A DNA stretch of 64,000 nt from Neocallimastix lanati (nom. inval.) (GCA_016946835.1 JACVTC010000044.1:60001-124000); one strand, 5' to 3'; shown: positions 1 through 9,378, numbered from the stretch's first letter. Notes: generated by a model not told the origin, from the letters alone. A program made the numbers and translations.

Positions 1-470
1 TATAATATACTTATAAGAAAAAAGTATTTTTTATGTAATTTTCTTTTACTATAAACTATTTTAAAATAATAAAAATTTAATATTTAGTAAAATATTATAA
101 AAAGTATAATATAAATAATAAAATATTTATAATAATTAGAACATATAAAAATATAATAAAAATATAATAAATATATAATAAAATAAAATGGTTAAAATAA
201 AATAAAAATATAATAAAATATAATAAAAAATAATAATCAAAATTAAAACAAAACTATATACATTTTTAAATTATTTACATATTTATATAACATAAAATTT
301 ATGTTATATTATATAGAATTTATGATATTACATAAATTTATTTTATATCACGTTATTTTAAAATCACATACTAAATCATATGATAATTAATTAAATTAAT
401 TAATTAAATGTATTATTAATTTATTATTATGTAAATGAGTAATTAAAGTTTTTATGAACATTTAATAATC
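1..470. repeat. Dispersed AT-rich non-coding repeat, copy 1
   Basis: There is no gene here. The sequence from about position 10 to 440 matches 35660-36030 almost continuously, including the shared stretch around ACATAAATTTATTTTATATC and a short inverted repeat (ACATAAAATTTATGTTAT) near 290. It is interrupted here by an extra AT-rich stretch at about 140-240. Two copies 35 kb apart in different gene neighbourhoods suggest an old mobile or duplicated element. No terminal repeats or coding capacity are visible. Confidence 0.6.
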
Positions 471-1460
471 TTATTTAATATATTTTTTTTTTAATTTTTT
501 AATAAATAAGTATTATTCATAATAATTTTTTTTTTTAATTACAACAAAGAGTATTTATTAATAAATAATAAATAATGGAATAATAAATAAATAAATAAAT
601 AATAAATAATTGAATACTATTAATATTAATATTAATATTAATAATTGTCTTTTTATTTTTATGTGTTTTATGAATACATTAAAATTTTTCCATTTTAATA
701 CATATAAAAAAGAAATGTATTTAATTATTTTCTATTAATTGTTTAAATCTATTTTAGTTAATTAGTCATTAAATTATTAATTTTTTAAGTTGTATAATTG
801 ATATAAAATGAAAATATTCAAAACCTTAATTAATATAAAATAATTTTTATGATTCAAACACAAATGAAATGTCATAAATCAAATTCTGTTAAGATAAATC
901 AATGTTTTACTTATATATTTTTTATTATTTTTATATTTATATTTATATTATTTATTAACGACTTCATTATAAATAATTAATAATTATTAATATTTATAAT
1001 ACTTAAAAAATAAAAATTCATCAAATAGTTAAAAAACTATTAATTAAATAGGTAATTATTATGAAATAACATTAAAAATAACACATTTCTCTCTGAATAT
1101 AAGAGAAGTGAAATGTAATATAAAGTATAGTTATTTTTACTTGAAAATAAATAATTTATTACTTCCTCGAACCATGGTTTTATCATTAAAAATAATAATA
1201 TTTTATATTTGATTGAGGCTTGTTCTGTTTACATGTTAATTTATATTTAATTTGGATTTATAATATTTTTAATATAATATAATTTAATTTAATATTTTAT
1301 TAAACTTAAAAAATTAATAAAATATAAAATATATTTATCTATATAAAATGACACATTTATTCTATTAAAATTAAACATTTAATATTTATTAATTTTAATA
1401 AAGGTTTATAAGATATAATTTATTCATTATCATGCTTATGAAATAGTAAGTTACTGAAAT
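471..1460. other. Distal 5' flank of LRR-CBM18 copy 1
   Basis: This is gene-free AT-rich DNA. The part from about 800 to 1440 is shared with the upstream flanks of copies 3-5 (16570-17270, 21775-22186, 26230-26653). It includes the ATAAAATGAAA..ATTCAAA block near 805, a short ACATTTCTCT..AGAGAAG hairpin near 1083, and an ACTTCCTCGAA motif near 1161. The order is co-linear with the other copies, so this is the left part of the tandem unit rather than an independent feature. Confidence 0.6.
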
Positions 1461-1735
1461 AGAATATTCTTTTTTATTTTTCCTTTTTTTGACATTCTTA
1501 AGTATTATCTATTATTGATTAATATTTTTAATTAATTTTGTCAAACGTAGTAATTAGAATATTCTTTTTTTGCTGTTACTGTTATTGCTGTTATTGCTTT
1601 TAGTATTATTATTATTATTTTTTTTTTTATTTTTCTATTTCTATTTTTTTTTAATATAAGTAATGGCGGCGGTAAAAAAAGTTTTGTTTTTTTAATATTT
1701 AATAAGATTTAGATAGAATGTAGTCATTAGAATAT

Positions 1736-1783
<48 letters not shown>

Positions 1784-1943
1784 TGTAGTTGCTTCTATCA
1801 TTATTATGTTTTTTTTTTCAACTATAAATAGATCTTTATTTCGTCAACAATTTAGTTCTTCAAAAAAATAATACAAACAAAAAAACGAATAAACAAACAA
1901 ACTATACTTTTATATATATAAAACTTTATTATTAAAAAACAAA
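1461..1943 (+). promoter_or_regulatory. Promoter of LRR-CBM18 copy 1: three GAATATTC palindromes and a TATA box
   Basis: AGAATATTCT occurs at 1461-1470, 1556-1565 and 1729-1738, each followed by a T-rich run (about 40 T after the third). TATAAATAG lies at 1823-1831, about 120 bp before the ATG. The same layout stands before all five copies. GAATATTC is GAAnnTTC, the inverted pair that makes up fungal heat-shock elements. A heat-shock-factor role is inference. Confidence 0.6.
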
Positions 1944-4235
1944 ATGAAATTCCTTAGAACTTTCGTATACTCTTTTCTTACTCTTGGTGCTTTAGCTTCT
2001 CAATGTGATGATGCTAAGAAATACGGTGAAAACTTAGAATCCGGTAGCATTAGTTACAAATGTGATAGCGATGGAAAAGTCACTGAATTGTAATTATTTA
2101 TAGATAATATTAATTTTTATATTTAATTTTATTTATTATTAATAAAAAATTTGATTATCTATAAATGTATATGAAAAATTGATTATAATGAAAATATATT
2201 AATGTTAAAATTATGTTTATATTTTTTTTTTTTTAAAAAATTCAATAGTAAATTAACTCATGTTGTTATCGATGATTATGACGCTAAAGTTATTTCTAAA
2301 TTCAATAGAGCTCAAAAAATGTAATTATTATTATTTTAATATTATTAATTTATATATATATATATAAATTAATATTATGCGAGTATTTTTCATTAATTAT
2401 ATATATGTTTATTTCTATTTATAATTATTTATTTTTCATTTTTCTGAAAAATTAAAGTGAATTTAATGGATGTGAATATGTTGACAGCTTAGATTCATCT
2501 TACTTTAAGGACTTCTCTAAATTAACATATTTGTAATTATTATTTTTTTGTTAAAATTATATTAACAAGTTTATTAATATTTAAAATACAAATAATTAAT
2601 AAGTAACTAATTATTTTTTATAATTAATATGTATTAATATATAAAGATCTGTTAGAAATGAATTACCTGCTTTTAAGTATGCTAAGAACTTAAAGACTTT
2701 GTAAGTTAATTCGTACCTTTTATGATATGAAATTTTTTTAAAAAAGTTTTTTTTTAGTTGTTTATATTATTTTTTAGAATATAAATAAAAATATTTGTAA
2801 TTAAATAATAATAAATTTATTAATATTAAATATTATATAATTAAATATAATAATTATAATTATTTATAATTTAAAAGAGAAATAAATGGAAATACTTCCG
2901 TTAACAAAGATGATATTAAGATTATTTCTAAATTCACTGAACTTGAAAAATTGTAATTAAATTGATGATTTAATAAATAAATTAATTTTTAGTTATAATC
3001 TATTTATCTTATTAATATATTTTTATTTAAAATATTTAAATAATTAAATAGAAAAATTGATGTTCGTGAAGTTAGTGAAAAAGATTTATCTTACTTAAAG
3101 AGTCTTAAGAATCTCAAAGAATTGTAATAAGAATATTTTTTTTAAAATATTTTATTAAAAAAATTATAATTTTTATTAGTGTATAAATAATTTAGGTATA
3201 TTAATAATTTAATAATTTTATTTCTATAATATTTTAGAAAACTTGTTGATGACAGAAGTGAAGATAATTTATGTGACTATGTTCCAAATGAAATTAAGTC
3301 TATGTAAGTCATTATTTATGTTAATCTAAATTAATCTAAATTATTTAAAATTAAATATTTTATTAATATTTTTATTATTTGTATTTATTATATTTATTTA
3401 TTTAAAATTTAATAGTTGTTATCCAAAGGCTTCTACTACTGAGACCAAAACCACTGCTACTTCAGTCACTGTCGAAGATAATGAAGAATTAGTATCTATT
3501 AAGGGATCAACTGAAGTTAAGAAAATTGAATTACATAGAATTTCCGTAGATCAAAGTGGAGTTGATGCTTTAGCCACTTTAACCGGTCTTGAAACTGTTG
3601 AATTTGTCGATTGTGATTACGATTCCTCTGATTTAAATGAATCTTCATTAAAGAATCTTAAGAATTTAAGAAAATTAATCGCTAACAGTAGACAAGACGT
3701 TAGACTTTTCAAGAATAACGGTTCCTTAAAGTCCTTAACTGTATCTGGAAATACCTCTTTAGAAAATGATGATATTAAGATTATTGCCGGATTTACTCAA
3801 CTCGAAAAGTTAGAAATTGATGTTCGTGCTATTTACGCTACTGATTTTTCTTCTTTAAAGAGTCTTACTCATCTTAAGGAATTAAAAATTGAAGATTCAT
3901 TAAGTGATGTTAACTTCTGCGAAAAGGTTCCAAGTGAACTTAGATCTCACTGCAAGACTTCTTACACTACCAAGAAGTCCTCTACTAAGACTGCTAAAAC
4001 TAGTACTAAGAAGACCACTAAGACCACTAAGACCACCAAAACTACTAAGACTAAGACTACCAAGACCACTAAGAAGAATAATAGTTTACCAACTAATTCT
4101 ACTGATAAATGTGGTAAGGGAGTTGCCGTCTGTAAGGAAGGATACTGCTGCAGTAAATATGGTTACTGTGGAAAGTCTGATGACTACTGTAAGAGTAGCC
4201 GTGGTTGCCAATCTGAATTTGGTCAATGCAAGTAA
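1944..4235 (+). CDS. LRR-CBM18 copy 1: secreted two-block LRR protein with C-terminal chitin-binding module
   Basis: Predicted exons are 1944-2089, 2249-2320, 2458-2532, 2647-2700, 2878-2952, 3052-3123, 3238-3303 and 3416-4235. They join in frame to 459 aa (1380 nt with stop). All seven introns are GT-AG, 99-177 nt, phase 2. Residues 1-19 are a signal peptide ending ALAS. LRR block 1 spans about 35-188 and ends in a Cys-pair cap (LCDYVPNEIKSIC). LRR block 2 spans about 211-366, all in exon 8, with the matching cap FCEKVPSELRSHC. A Lys/Thr linker spans about 367-418. A hevein-type CBM18 spans 419-459 with eight Cys and the aromatic sugar-binding pattern S-K-Y-G-Y-C..DYC. CBM18 modules bind chitin, so the protein is probably secreted and wall- or chitin-bound. 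The LRR ligand is unknown. The exon model comes from codon continuity and agreement of five paralogs; no transcript was seen. Confidence 0.85.
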
Positions 4236-4917
4236 ATTAAAAAATATACAAAAATTGAATCAAATGAGAAAAGGTTATACTAGACAAAGTTTTTTTTGAA
4301 CAAAATAAAAAAATTGAACATTATCTAAATAATATCTAAATATTAGAAAATTTTATATAAATATATGTATTATATATTTATATATATTGTAAGAATTATA
4401 AATATTAAAAAGAATTAAAATACCGTTATATATGTTAAAATTTTTATTAATAAGTAAATAAATACAATTATAATAATCGATTATGTAATTATCATATATA
4501 TATTAAATCTATAAATATTAGAAATTATTATTTTAATTATTCATATAGTTAAAAATAATGAAGACTAATATAATATATTATTTTTATATTATAATAGTTA
4601 GAAAATATTTTGATTAAATATATATATGTATGTAAAATTTAATAAAAAATATATTAAAAATTAAAATTGAAATATAACAAAGTGTGCAAAATTTATTTAT
4701 GAAATTTTTGATTTATTTTATAATTTGTGTTACATATTAAAATTGATATAAATTAATTAATTATAAATATTTTGTTTTATTTATTTGTTTATTTATTTAT
4801 TAATATTTAATAATTTCAAATATTAAATAATTAAATATTTAAATTTTTATTTATTTATTTATTATTTAATTTATTTTTATTGTGTTATTTTTTGATATGG
4901 TTTTATAATTTTGAGAG
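4236..4917. other. 3' flank of LRR-CBM18 copy 1
   Basis: This is gene-free AT-rich DNA homologous to the 3' flanks of copies 2-5. It carries the conserved run TATATTTATATATAT..GTAAGAA about 130 bp after the stop. It ends in TTTTGAGAGATTAAA, the sequence into which LINE A inserted. Copies 3 and 4 keep this site uninterrupted near 21290 and 25740. Confidence 0.6.
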
Positions 4918-4931
4918 ATTAAAGTTTTACT

Positions 4932-6050
4932 GCACCTTTACTTGGTTCGAATAAAACGAGAACAAATAATACTCAGAAATTAATTAATAAAGGATTAAGA
5001 TGGATTGCAGGTATACAAAAAGCCAAATCATTTATTAATGTATATTCTATTTCAAAAGATTTACATATTCCTCCATTGTCAGCTAAGTGTGCTTTGTCTC
5101 AGGTCAAATGTTTTGATAAATGGAAAAATTCAAATTGTATTATTTCCTATTTAGTTAATAATATTCCAAAATCTAGAAAATATACATGGACAAAAGAAAG
5201 TAGAACTCTTAAACGTAAACTAGAGAAAAGAGGTAATAACGATAATAAAATCAAGGATTTTTATTGGAAAAGAGATATGAAAATCAATTCTATTAAAGCT
5301 GAGTTTTATGACAAAAACAAATTCGAAGAAACATCAAAATTTATAAAACTTTGTTATGACTATCCTGATCTTTCATATGGTTTCTATTGGCTATTGAGAG
5401 CACGAAGCGGATATAGATTAGATGCTAGAATTGCTAAAGCTGCAAAAATAGTGGACCAAATGTGTCCTAATTTTTGTCCCTGTTGTAAAAGTAATAAACA
5501 ATGGATAAGTCATTGGTTAATTGATTGTCCCTTTTTCAATCATACTCGTAGTAAAGTTAATGATAAAATTTTATTTTTATATAATGCTTTTTACCGTGGC
5601 AACCTAACAAATGATATTGTTAATAGTAATAATGATAATAGTAATAGTAATAATAGTAATAGTTATAATAGTAATAATAATATTAGTAATAGTATTTTTA
5701 GTAATGTTAGTAATAGTATTGAAAATAATGTGTATATTGATTCTAGTGTGTGTGAAAAAGTGTTTAATTTCCTTCTTGGAGGTCGAAGTATTAATAACAG
5801 TACAAGGGAATGGAAGGATCTATTTAAGTGCCAGATGAAATCAGGTGCTTATTCTGATACTCCGTTCTTAGTGGTTACTGCGGCACTTCTCCAATCGATT
5901 ATACCTACTGCTATTGGCCAGCAATGGTCTTTATTCAATAGGTTCAAATCGAATCGTACTACTACTACCAAGAGCGTCAATGCTGAAGAAACAGTAAGAC
6001 AGGCCAGCAGGGCTAGCGCAACCAATGAAGATCATAATTTTGTATCTTAA
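4932..6050 (+). CDS. LINE A ORF2 C-terminal part (373 codons including stop), no start
   Basis: The frame is open from the first base of the insertion to TAA. The N-terminal part (PLLGSNKTRT..) aligns with PLLGSNKSRT of the LINE RT at 13610. It continues through CIISYLVNNIPKSR..YTWTKESRTL, matching CIIKDLIKSIPK..YSWTKESRTL. A zinc-knuckle-like C-x3-CPCC-x8-H-x4-C follows (CPNFCPCC..ISHWLIDC, 5463-5532), typical of LINE ORF2 C-termini. An Asn/Ser-rich low-complexity stretch (AAT/AGT codons, 5620-5730) interrupts the C-terminus and is absent from the other family. The reverse-transcriptase core is missing, so it cannot act on its own. Confidence 0.8.
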   Translation, partial: APLLGSNKTRTNNTQKLINKGLRWIAGIQKAKSFINVYSISKDLHIPPLSAKCALSQVKCFDKWKNSNCIISYLVNNIPKSRKYTWTKESRTLKRKLEKRGNNDNKIKDFYWKRDMKINSIKAEFYDKNKFEETSKFIKLCYDYPDLSYGFYWLLRARSGYRLDARIAKAAKIVDQMCPNFCPCCKSNKQWISHWLIDCPFFNHTRSKVNDKILFLYNAFYRGNLTNDIVNSNNDNSNSNNSNSYNSNNNISNSIFSNVSNSIENNVYIDSSVCEKVFNFLLGGRSINNSTREWKDLFKCQMKSGAYSDTPFLVVTAALLQSIIPTAIGQQWSLFNRFKSNRTTTTKSVNAEETVRQASRASATNEDHNFVS

Positions 6051-6081
6051 AATTATGATTAACATTGCGAAGTCAAAGTTA

Positions 6082-6105
6082 ATTATTATACTTCAGTATA
6101 ATAAT
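6082..6105 (+). other. Perfect 10-bp hairpin in the LINE A 3' UTR
   Basis: ATTATTATAC / TTCA loop / GTATAATAAT, 32 bp after the ORF stop. Many LINE RTs recognise a stem-loop in the 3' UTR of their RNA to start target-primed reverse transcription. That role here is inference. The hairpin itself is read directly. Confidence 0.55.
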
Positions 6106-6289
6106 GCCCTTGTGAAGTCTTACAAATATTAATTAAATGAAACTAGAATATATTATACCATTATTTTATTTTTATTTTGTGTTGTGTTTTATTTTTTGTT
6201 TATTTTTTTATCTTTTTTTTTTTTTTATTATTTTATTACATGTATTTTATCAAATATTTAATTAATAAAGATGAAACAAGTTTGCTGCC

Positions 6290-6322
<33 letters not shown>

Positions 6323-6407
6323 AAAGTTTTACTAATTGAAATTAATCAGTCTACCCAATATTCCTAATCTTAATTCTCAAAATCCAATTTCATATTCTAA
6401 TGAATTA

Positions 6408-6728
6408 ACAGGATTATCATCTATTACTACGAAGGGTGATTCTCGCCCTAGTAGCTCAATAAATGATGAATCCGGGGAGAGTTTAGTGGACACCACACTA
6501 TCTATTTTAAGGATGTTACTTCTAAATTTTATTTCTTTTTTATTTGATAGGAAGGGTAAAATTCCCGCATAGTACAACTTGCCGAAATACATAGTATTTT
6601 CGAGCTTTTTTATTTTTTATTTTTTATTTTTTAATTTTTTATTTTTTAATTTCTAATGTACTTTTCACCTACATGTATTTTTTAAAATAAAATTTAATAA
6701 AGTTTTTGGAAGTGTATTCTCTTCCCTG

Positions 6729-6765
<37 letters not shown>
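6408..6765 (+). mobile_element. LINE B: 358-bp 3' fragment of the family-1 LINE
   Basis: Perfect 14-bp target-site duplication ATTCTAATGAATTA at 6394-6407 and 6766-6779. The body begins at the equivalent of 14645 in the longest family-1 copy (..ACAGGATTATCATC), runs through the end of ORF2 (..RKGKIPA, stop at 6570) and the 3' UTR, and ends GGAAGTGTATTCTCTTCC-CTGTCT-poly(A), about 34 A. Confidence 0.88.
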
Positions 6766-6768
<3 letters not shown>

Positions 6769-6794
6769 CTAATGAATTAGTATTTTCATTAATG

Positions 6795-6832
6795 GAAGTG
6801 TATTCTCTTCCTTATCTAAAAAAAAAAAAAAT
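6795..6832 (+). mobile_element. LINE C: about 37-nt solo LINE tail with target-site duplication
   Basis: It consists only of the family-1 3' terminus (GAAGTGTATTCTCTTCC-TTATCT) and a short poly(A). It is flanked by CATTAATG at 6787-6794 and 6838-6845; the duplication extends to about 12 bp with one mismatch. It is the minimal insert of this family in the window. Confidence 0.72.
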
Positions 6833-6861
6833 ATTTACATTAATGATATTTTAAAAAATTG

Positions 6862-7539
6862 TCCTTAGGAAGATTAGAGCGTTTAATCCTCTTTCTTCCT
6901 ATGACTCTATTTCTAATTTTGAAGATTATATCAATCATTATATATACTTGTTCCTTCTTGGTGGAACTTTAGTTTTAAATGAGCTACATTTCGATAGTGG
7001 GGAACAGAGACAATTGAATGAACTACTTTTCAAAGGTTCATCTGAGTCACCTGTTCCAAAAATTGTGGGCTTAGCGGAATTCTTAACAAGTGCAATACCT
7101 ATCATAAGTAGTTCGTTTGAGCTATTATTTGATAGGTATTGCAAAATACCAAACTTATCCAAGAGCGTCGACGTCGTACTGATAAGGCATAATGATAATA
7201 CAGGATCGTCATCTATTTCTACGAAGGACGAATCTTGCCCTAGTAGTTCAATAAATGATGAATCCGGGGAGAGTTTAGTGGACACCACACTATCTATTTT
7301 AAAGATGTTACTTCTAGGTTTTATTTCTTTTTTATTTGTTAGGAAGGGAAAAATTCCCGCATAGTACAACTTGCCGAAATACATAGTATTTTCGAGCTTT
7401 TTTATTTTTTTTTTATTTTTTAATTTTTTATTTTTAATTTATAATGTACTTTTCACCTACATGTATTTTTTAAAATAAAATTTAATAAAGTTTTGGAAGT
7501 GTATTCTCTTCCCTGTCTAAAAAAAAAAAAAAAAAAAAA
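6862..7539 (+). mobile_element. LINE D: 678-bp 3' fragment of the family-1 LINE
   Basis: Perfect 14-bp target-site duplication ATTTTAAAAAATTG at 6848-6861 and 7540-7553. The body starts at the equivalent of 14308 (TCCTTAGGAAGATTAGAGCG), keeps the ORF2 C-terminus open to a stop at 7362-7364 (..YLFLLGGTLVLNEL .. RKGKIPA), and ends in the family 3' UTR and poly(A). There are a few substitutions relative to the 14.3-14.8 kb copy. Confidence 0.88.
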
Positions 7540-7583
7540 ATTTTAAAAAATTGCAATAATATATGATGTTAGTATTTACGTAT

Positions 7584-7760
7584 ATTGTGGGGCTTGCGGA
7601 ATATCTTGCTAATACAATTCCAATCATCAGTAGCTCTCTTGAATTACTTTTTGAGAGGTTTGAGGTTTAGCAAAAACACTTTCATTACCAAGAGTGCCGA
7701 CCCCAATGATGGAACCTAAGCTGTGTGGTTTCTGAGGGGATCAGCAATTAGTATAATAAT
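7584..7760 (+). pseudogene. LINE E: old degenerate ORF2 C-terminal remnant
   Basis: IVGLAEYLANTIPIISSSLE (7584-7643) aligns with IVGLAEFLTNAIPIISSSFE of the family-1 LINE. A stop follows after LLFERFEV and no poly(A) tail or duplication is left. The DNA around ACCAAGAGTGCCGACCCC (7687) parallels ACCAAGAGCGTCGACGTC of family 1. It is an older and more diverged insertion than A-D. Confidence 0.7.
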
Positions 7761-7925
7761 AAAATCTAAATTACTTTTCAATTTTTAATGCAATCTTTAT
7801 TTTTTTATATAAATCATAACTGTAGTTTTTTAAATCAATTTTTCAATCAAAGGAATTTTTTACACTATACTACTAACAATATTGTTTTTTATTTTCTTCT
7901 CTTATATTTCTAAAATTTTTCTATT

Positions 7926-7971
<46 letters not shown>

Positions 7972-8292
7972 TTTTATCTTTATATATTTTACTTTATATC
8001 TCTATATAAGTTTTTTACTTTAAGTTTTTTTTTTAATTTTCATATCCTTTTAAAATATTTTTACTTAAAATAAATATAATATTTTATATTATATTTTATT
8101 GAATAAATAATTTTTCCACTAACATTGTTTTTAATATATCTTAGGAAATTCAATTCATGTGAAACAATTAACTTTTATATTCAGTAAACTTAAATGTTAA
8201 TATTTTATATATAATTCTTTGGTATACAATCCTTATAATCAATTCACAATAAATAGAAATTAAGTCAGTTTTGTTATCATCAAACTCTAAAC
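7761..8292. repeat. Gene-free AT-rich stretch with a (TA)n microsatellite
   Basis: A (TA)n run of about 18 units lies at 7927-7962, followed by T-rich low-complexity DNA. The rest, to 8292, holds nothing I can assign. Confidence 0.6.
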
Positions 8293-8454
8293 ATGGATGC
8301 TTCTAGCTCAATTAATACTACTCCCTTCCATTGTGGTTTCTACTGCTTCGGTAATCATATGAACAATTATAGCCTTATCTTTATCCATGACCTTAATTCT
8401 TGGTCCACTAGTAATCTAATGGCTAAAGTTATTAGTAAGATCCCTAATAATTAA
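8293..8454 (+). CDS. Small ORF, 53 aa, unknown
   Basis: ATG at 8293, TAA at 8452-8454. It reads MDASSSINTTPFHCGFYCFG.. and ends ..MAKVISKIPNN. I do not recognise it. Base composition is richer in G+C than its surroundings, and the product is of ordinary complexity, not homopolymeric, unlike most chance ORFs here. No signal peptide or domain is evident. It could be a small gene, a single exon, or a fragment of a mobile element such as a LINE 5' end; LINE remnants lie just upstream. Confidence 0.3.
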   Translation: MDASSSINTTPFHCGFYCFGNHMNNYSLIFIHDLNSWSTSNLMAKVISKIPNN

Positions 8455-8514
8455 TAACTATATAAAATAAATATAAAATAAGAATCTAGTGTATTATGCA
8501 GTCGTTCATTTAGA

Positions 8515-8722
8515 ATTCGTGCCTTTCATAATGTGGCTTTTAAATAATTTAAAATAAAGCAATACATTTTTAAATATATATATTAATAATTATTATTTCA
8601 AAAGAAATAATAATATATTCTATTAAAAAAGAAATATATAAAATTATTTTTATAATTGAATATTAATAAATTATATATATAAAAAAAGAATATTTATTAT
8701 TTATTTAATTATTAGTACAAGC
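8515..8722. repeat. Dispersed repeat with GTGGCTT ends (MITE-like)
   Basis: 8515-8690 is homologous to 35205-35395 (shared TAAATAATTTAAAATAAAGC and AAAAGAAATAATAATAT). In this copy, ATGTGGCTT at 8535 faces AAGCCACAT at 8713-8721, giving short inverted ends about 190 bp apart around AT-rich DNA. The ends are short, so identification as a miniature transposon is tentative; the homology to the 35-kb copy is clear. Confidence 0.45.
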
Positions 8723-8772
8723 CACATACAAAAAATACATGATCCCATAAAATAAAAAAAATATAATTAAAA

Positions 8773-8947
8773 CATTGATTTATGCAATAAAATTTATTAT
8801 TAATTACAAGAATAATAAATTTTTAAAAAACAAGCCACATAATAAAATTTTATAAAATCATTCGATTTAAATTTAATTTATGACATTAATTTATATTTGA
8901 ATAATAAAAACTATTTTATATTAATTAAAGTTTGAATATTTTATTTT
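8773..8947. other. Inverted segment of the tandem-unit 5' flank
   Basis: Read on the minus strand, this stretch matches the plus strand of 16570-16770 (also 780-930 and 21775-21900): ATAAAATAAAATATTCAAAC.., then TGTCATAAAT.., GATTTTATAA.., GTGGCTTGTT.. in the same order. Upstream of copies 1, 3, 4 and 5 the block runs in the opposite orientation, so it has been inverted only before copy 2. Confidence 0.7.
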
Positions 8948-9059
8948 ATAATAATATATCAATATTTAATATGAAACAATATTTAATATTTTAATTAAAG
9001 ATTTATATAGAGTAATTTATTTAGTATAATGTTCATTAATAAATGTATTGTTCATGAAA

Positions 9060-9335
9060 TAGAATATTCTTTTTTATTTTTCCTTTTTTGACATTTTTTA
9101 TTATTATAAATAACAGATCAATACTTTTTAATTAATTTTGTTTAACTAGTAATTAGAATATTCTATTTATTATTATTATTTTTTTTTCTATTTCTATTAA
9201 TCTTTTTAATATGAATAATGGCGGCGGTAAAAAAAGTTTTTTTTTTTTTTTTTTTTTTTTTAATATTTAATATGATTTAAATAGAATAATTTATTACCAA
9301 TGAATTGCTTTTTAAAAATGTAGTCATTAGAATAT

Positions 9336-9378
<43 letters not shown>

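Larger units (their letters stand above)
4932..6319 (+). mobile_element. LINE A: 5'-truncated non-LTR retrotransposon
   Basis: The insertion is bounded by a perfect 14-bp target-site duplication ATTAAAGTTTTACT (4918-4931 and 6320-6333) and ends in a poly(A) of about 27. It contains the C-terminal end of an RT-type protein, a 3' UTR and the tail. It is related to, but a different family from, the element at 12759-15013: the protein is clearly homologous but diverged, and the 3' UTR and tail differ. Uninterrupted target sites are visible after gene copies 3 and 4. Confidence 0.88.

Noticed and set aside
1738-1777. Poly(T) runs as Pol III terminators or LINE poly(A) tails on the minus strand
   Set aside because: The same runs stand at the same place in all five promoters directly after a conserved palindrome, without target duplications or LINE sequence.
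3904-4299. Leu/Arg-rich ORF overlapping exon 8 (repeated at 11594, 20269, 24724, 29188)
   Set aside because: It is an out-of-frame reading of the Lys/Thr linker and CBM18. The in-frame exon has the conserved cysteines.
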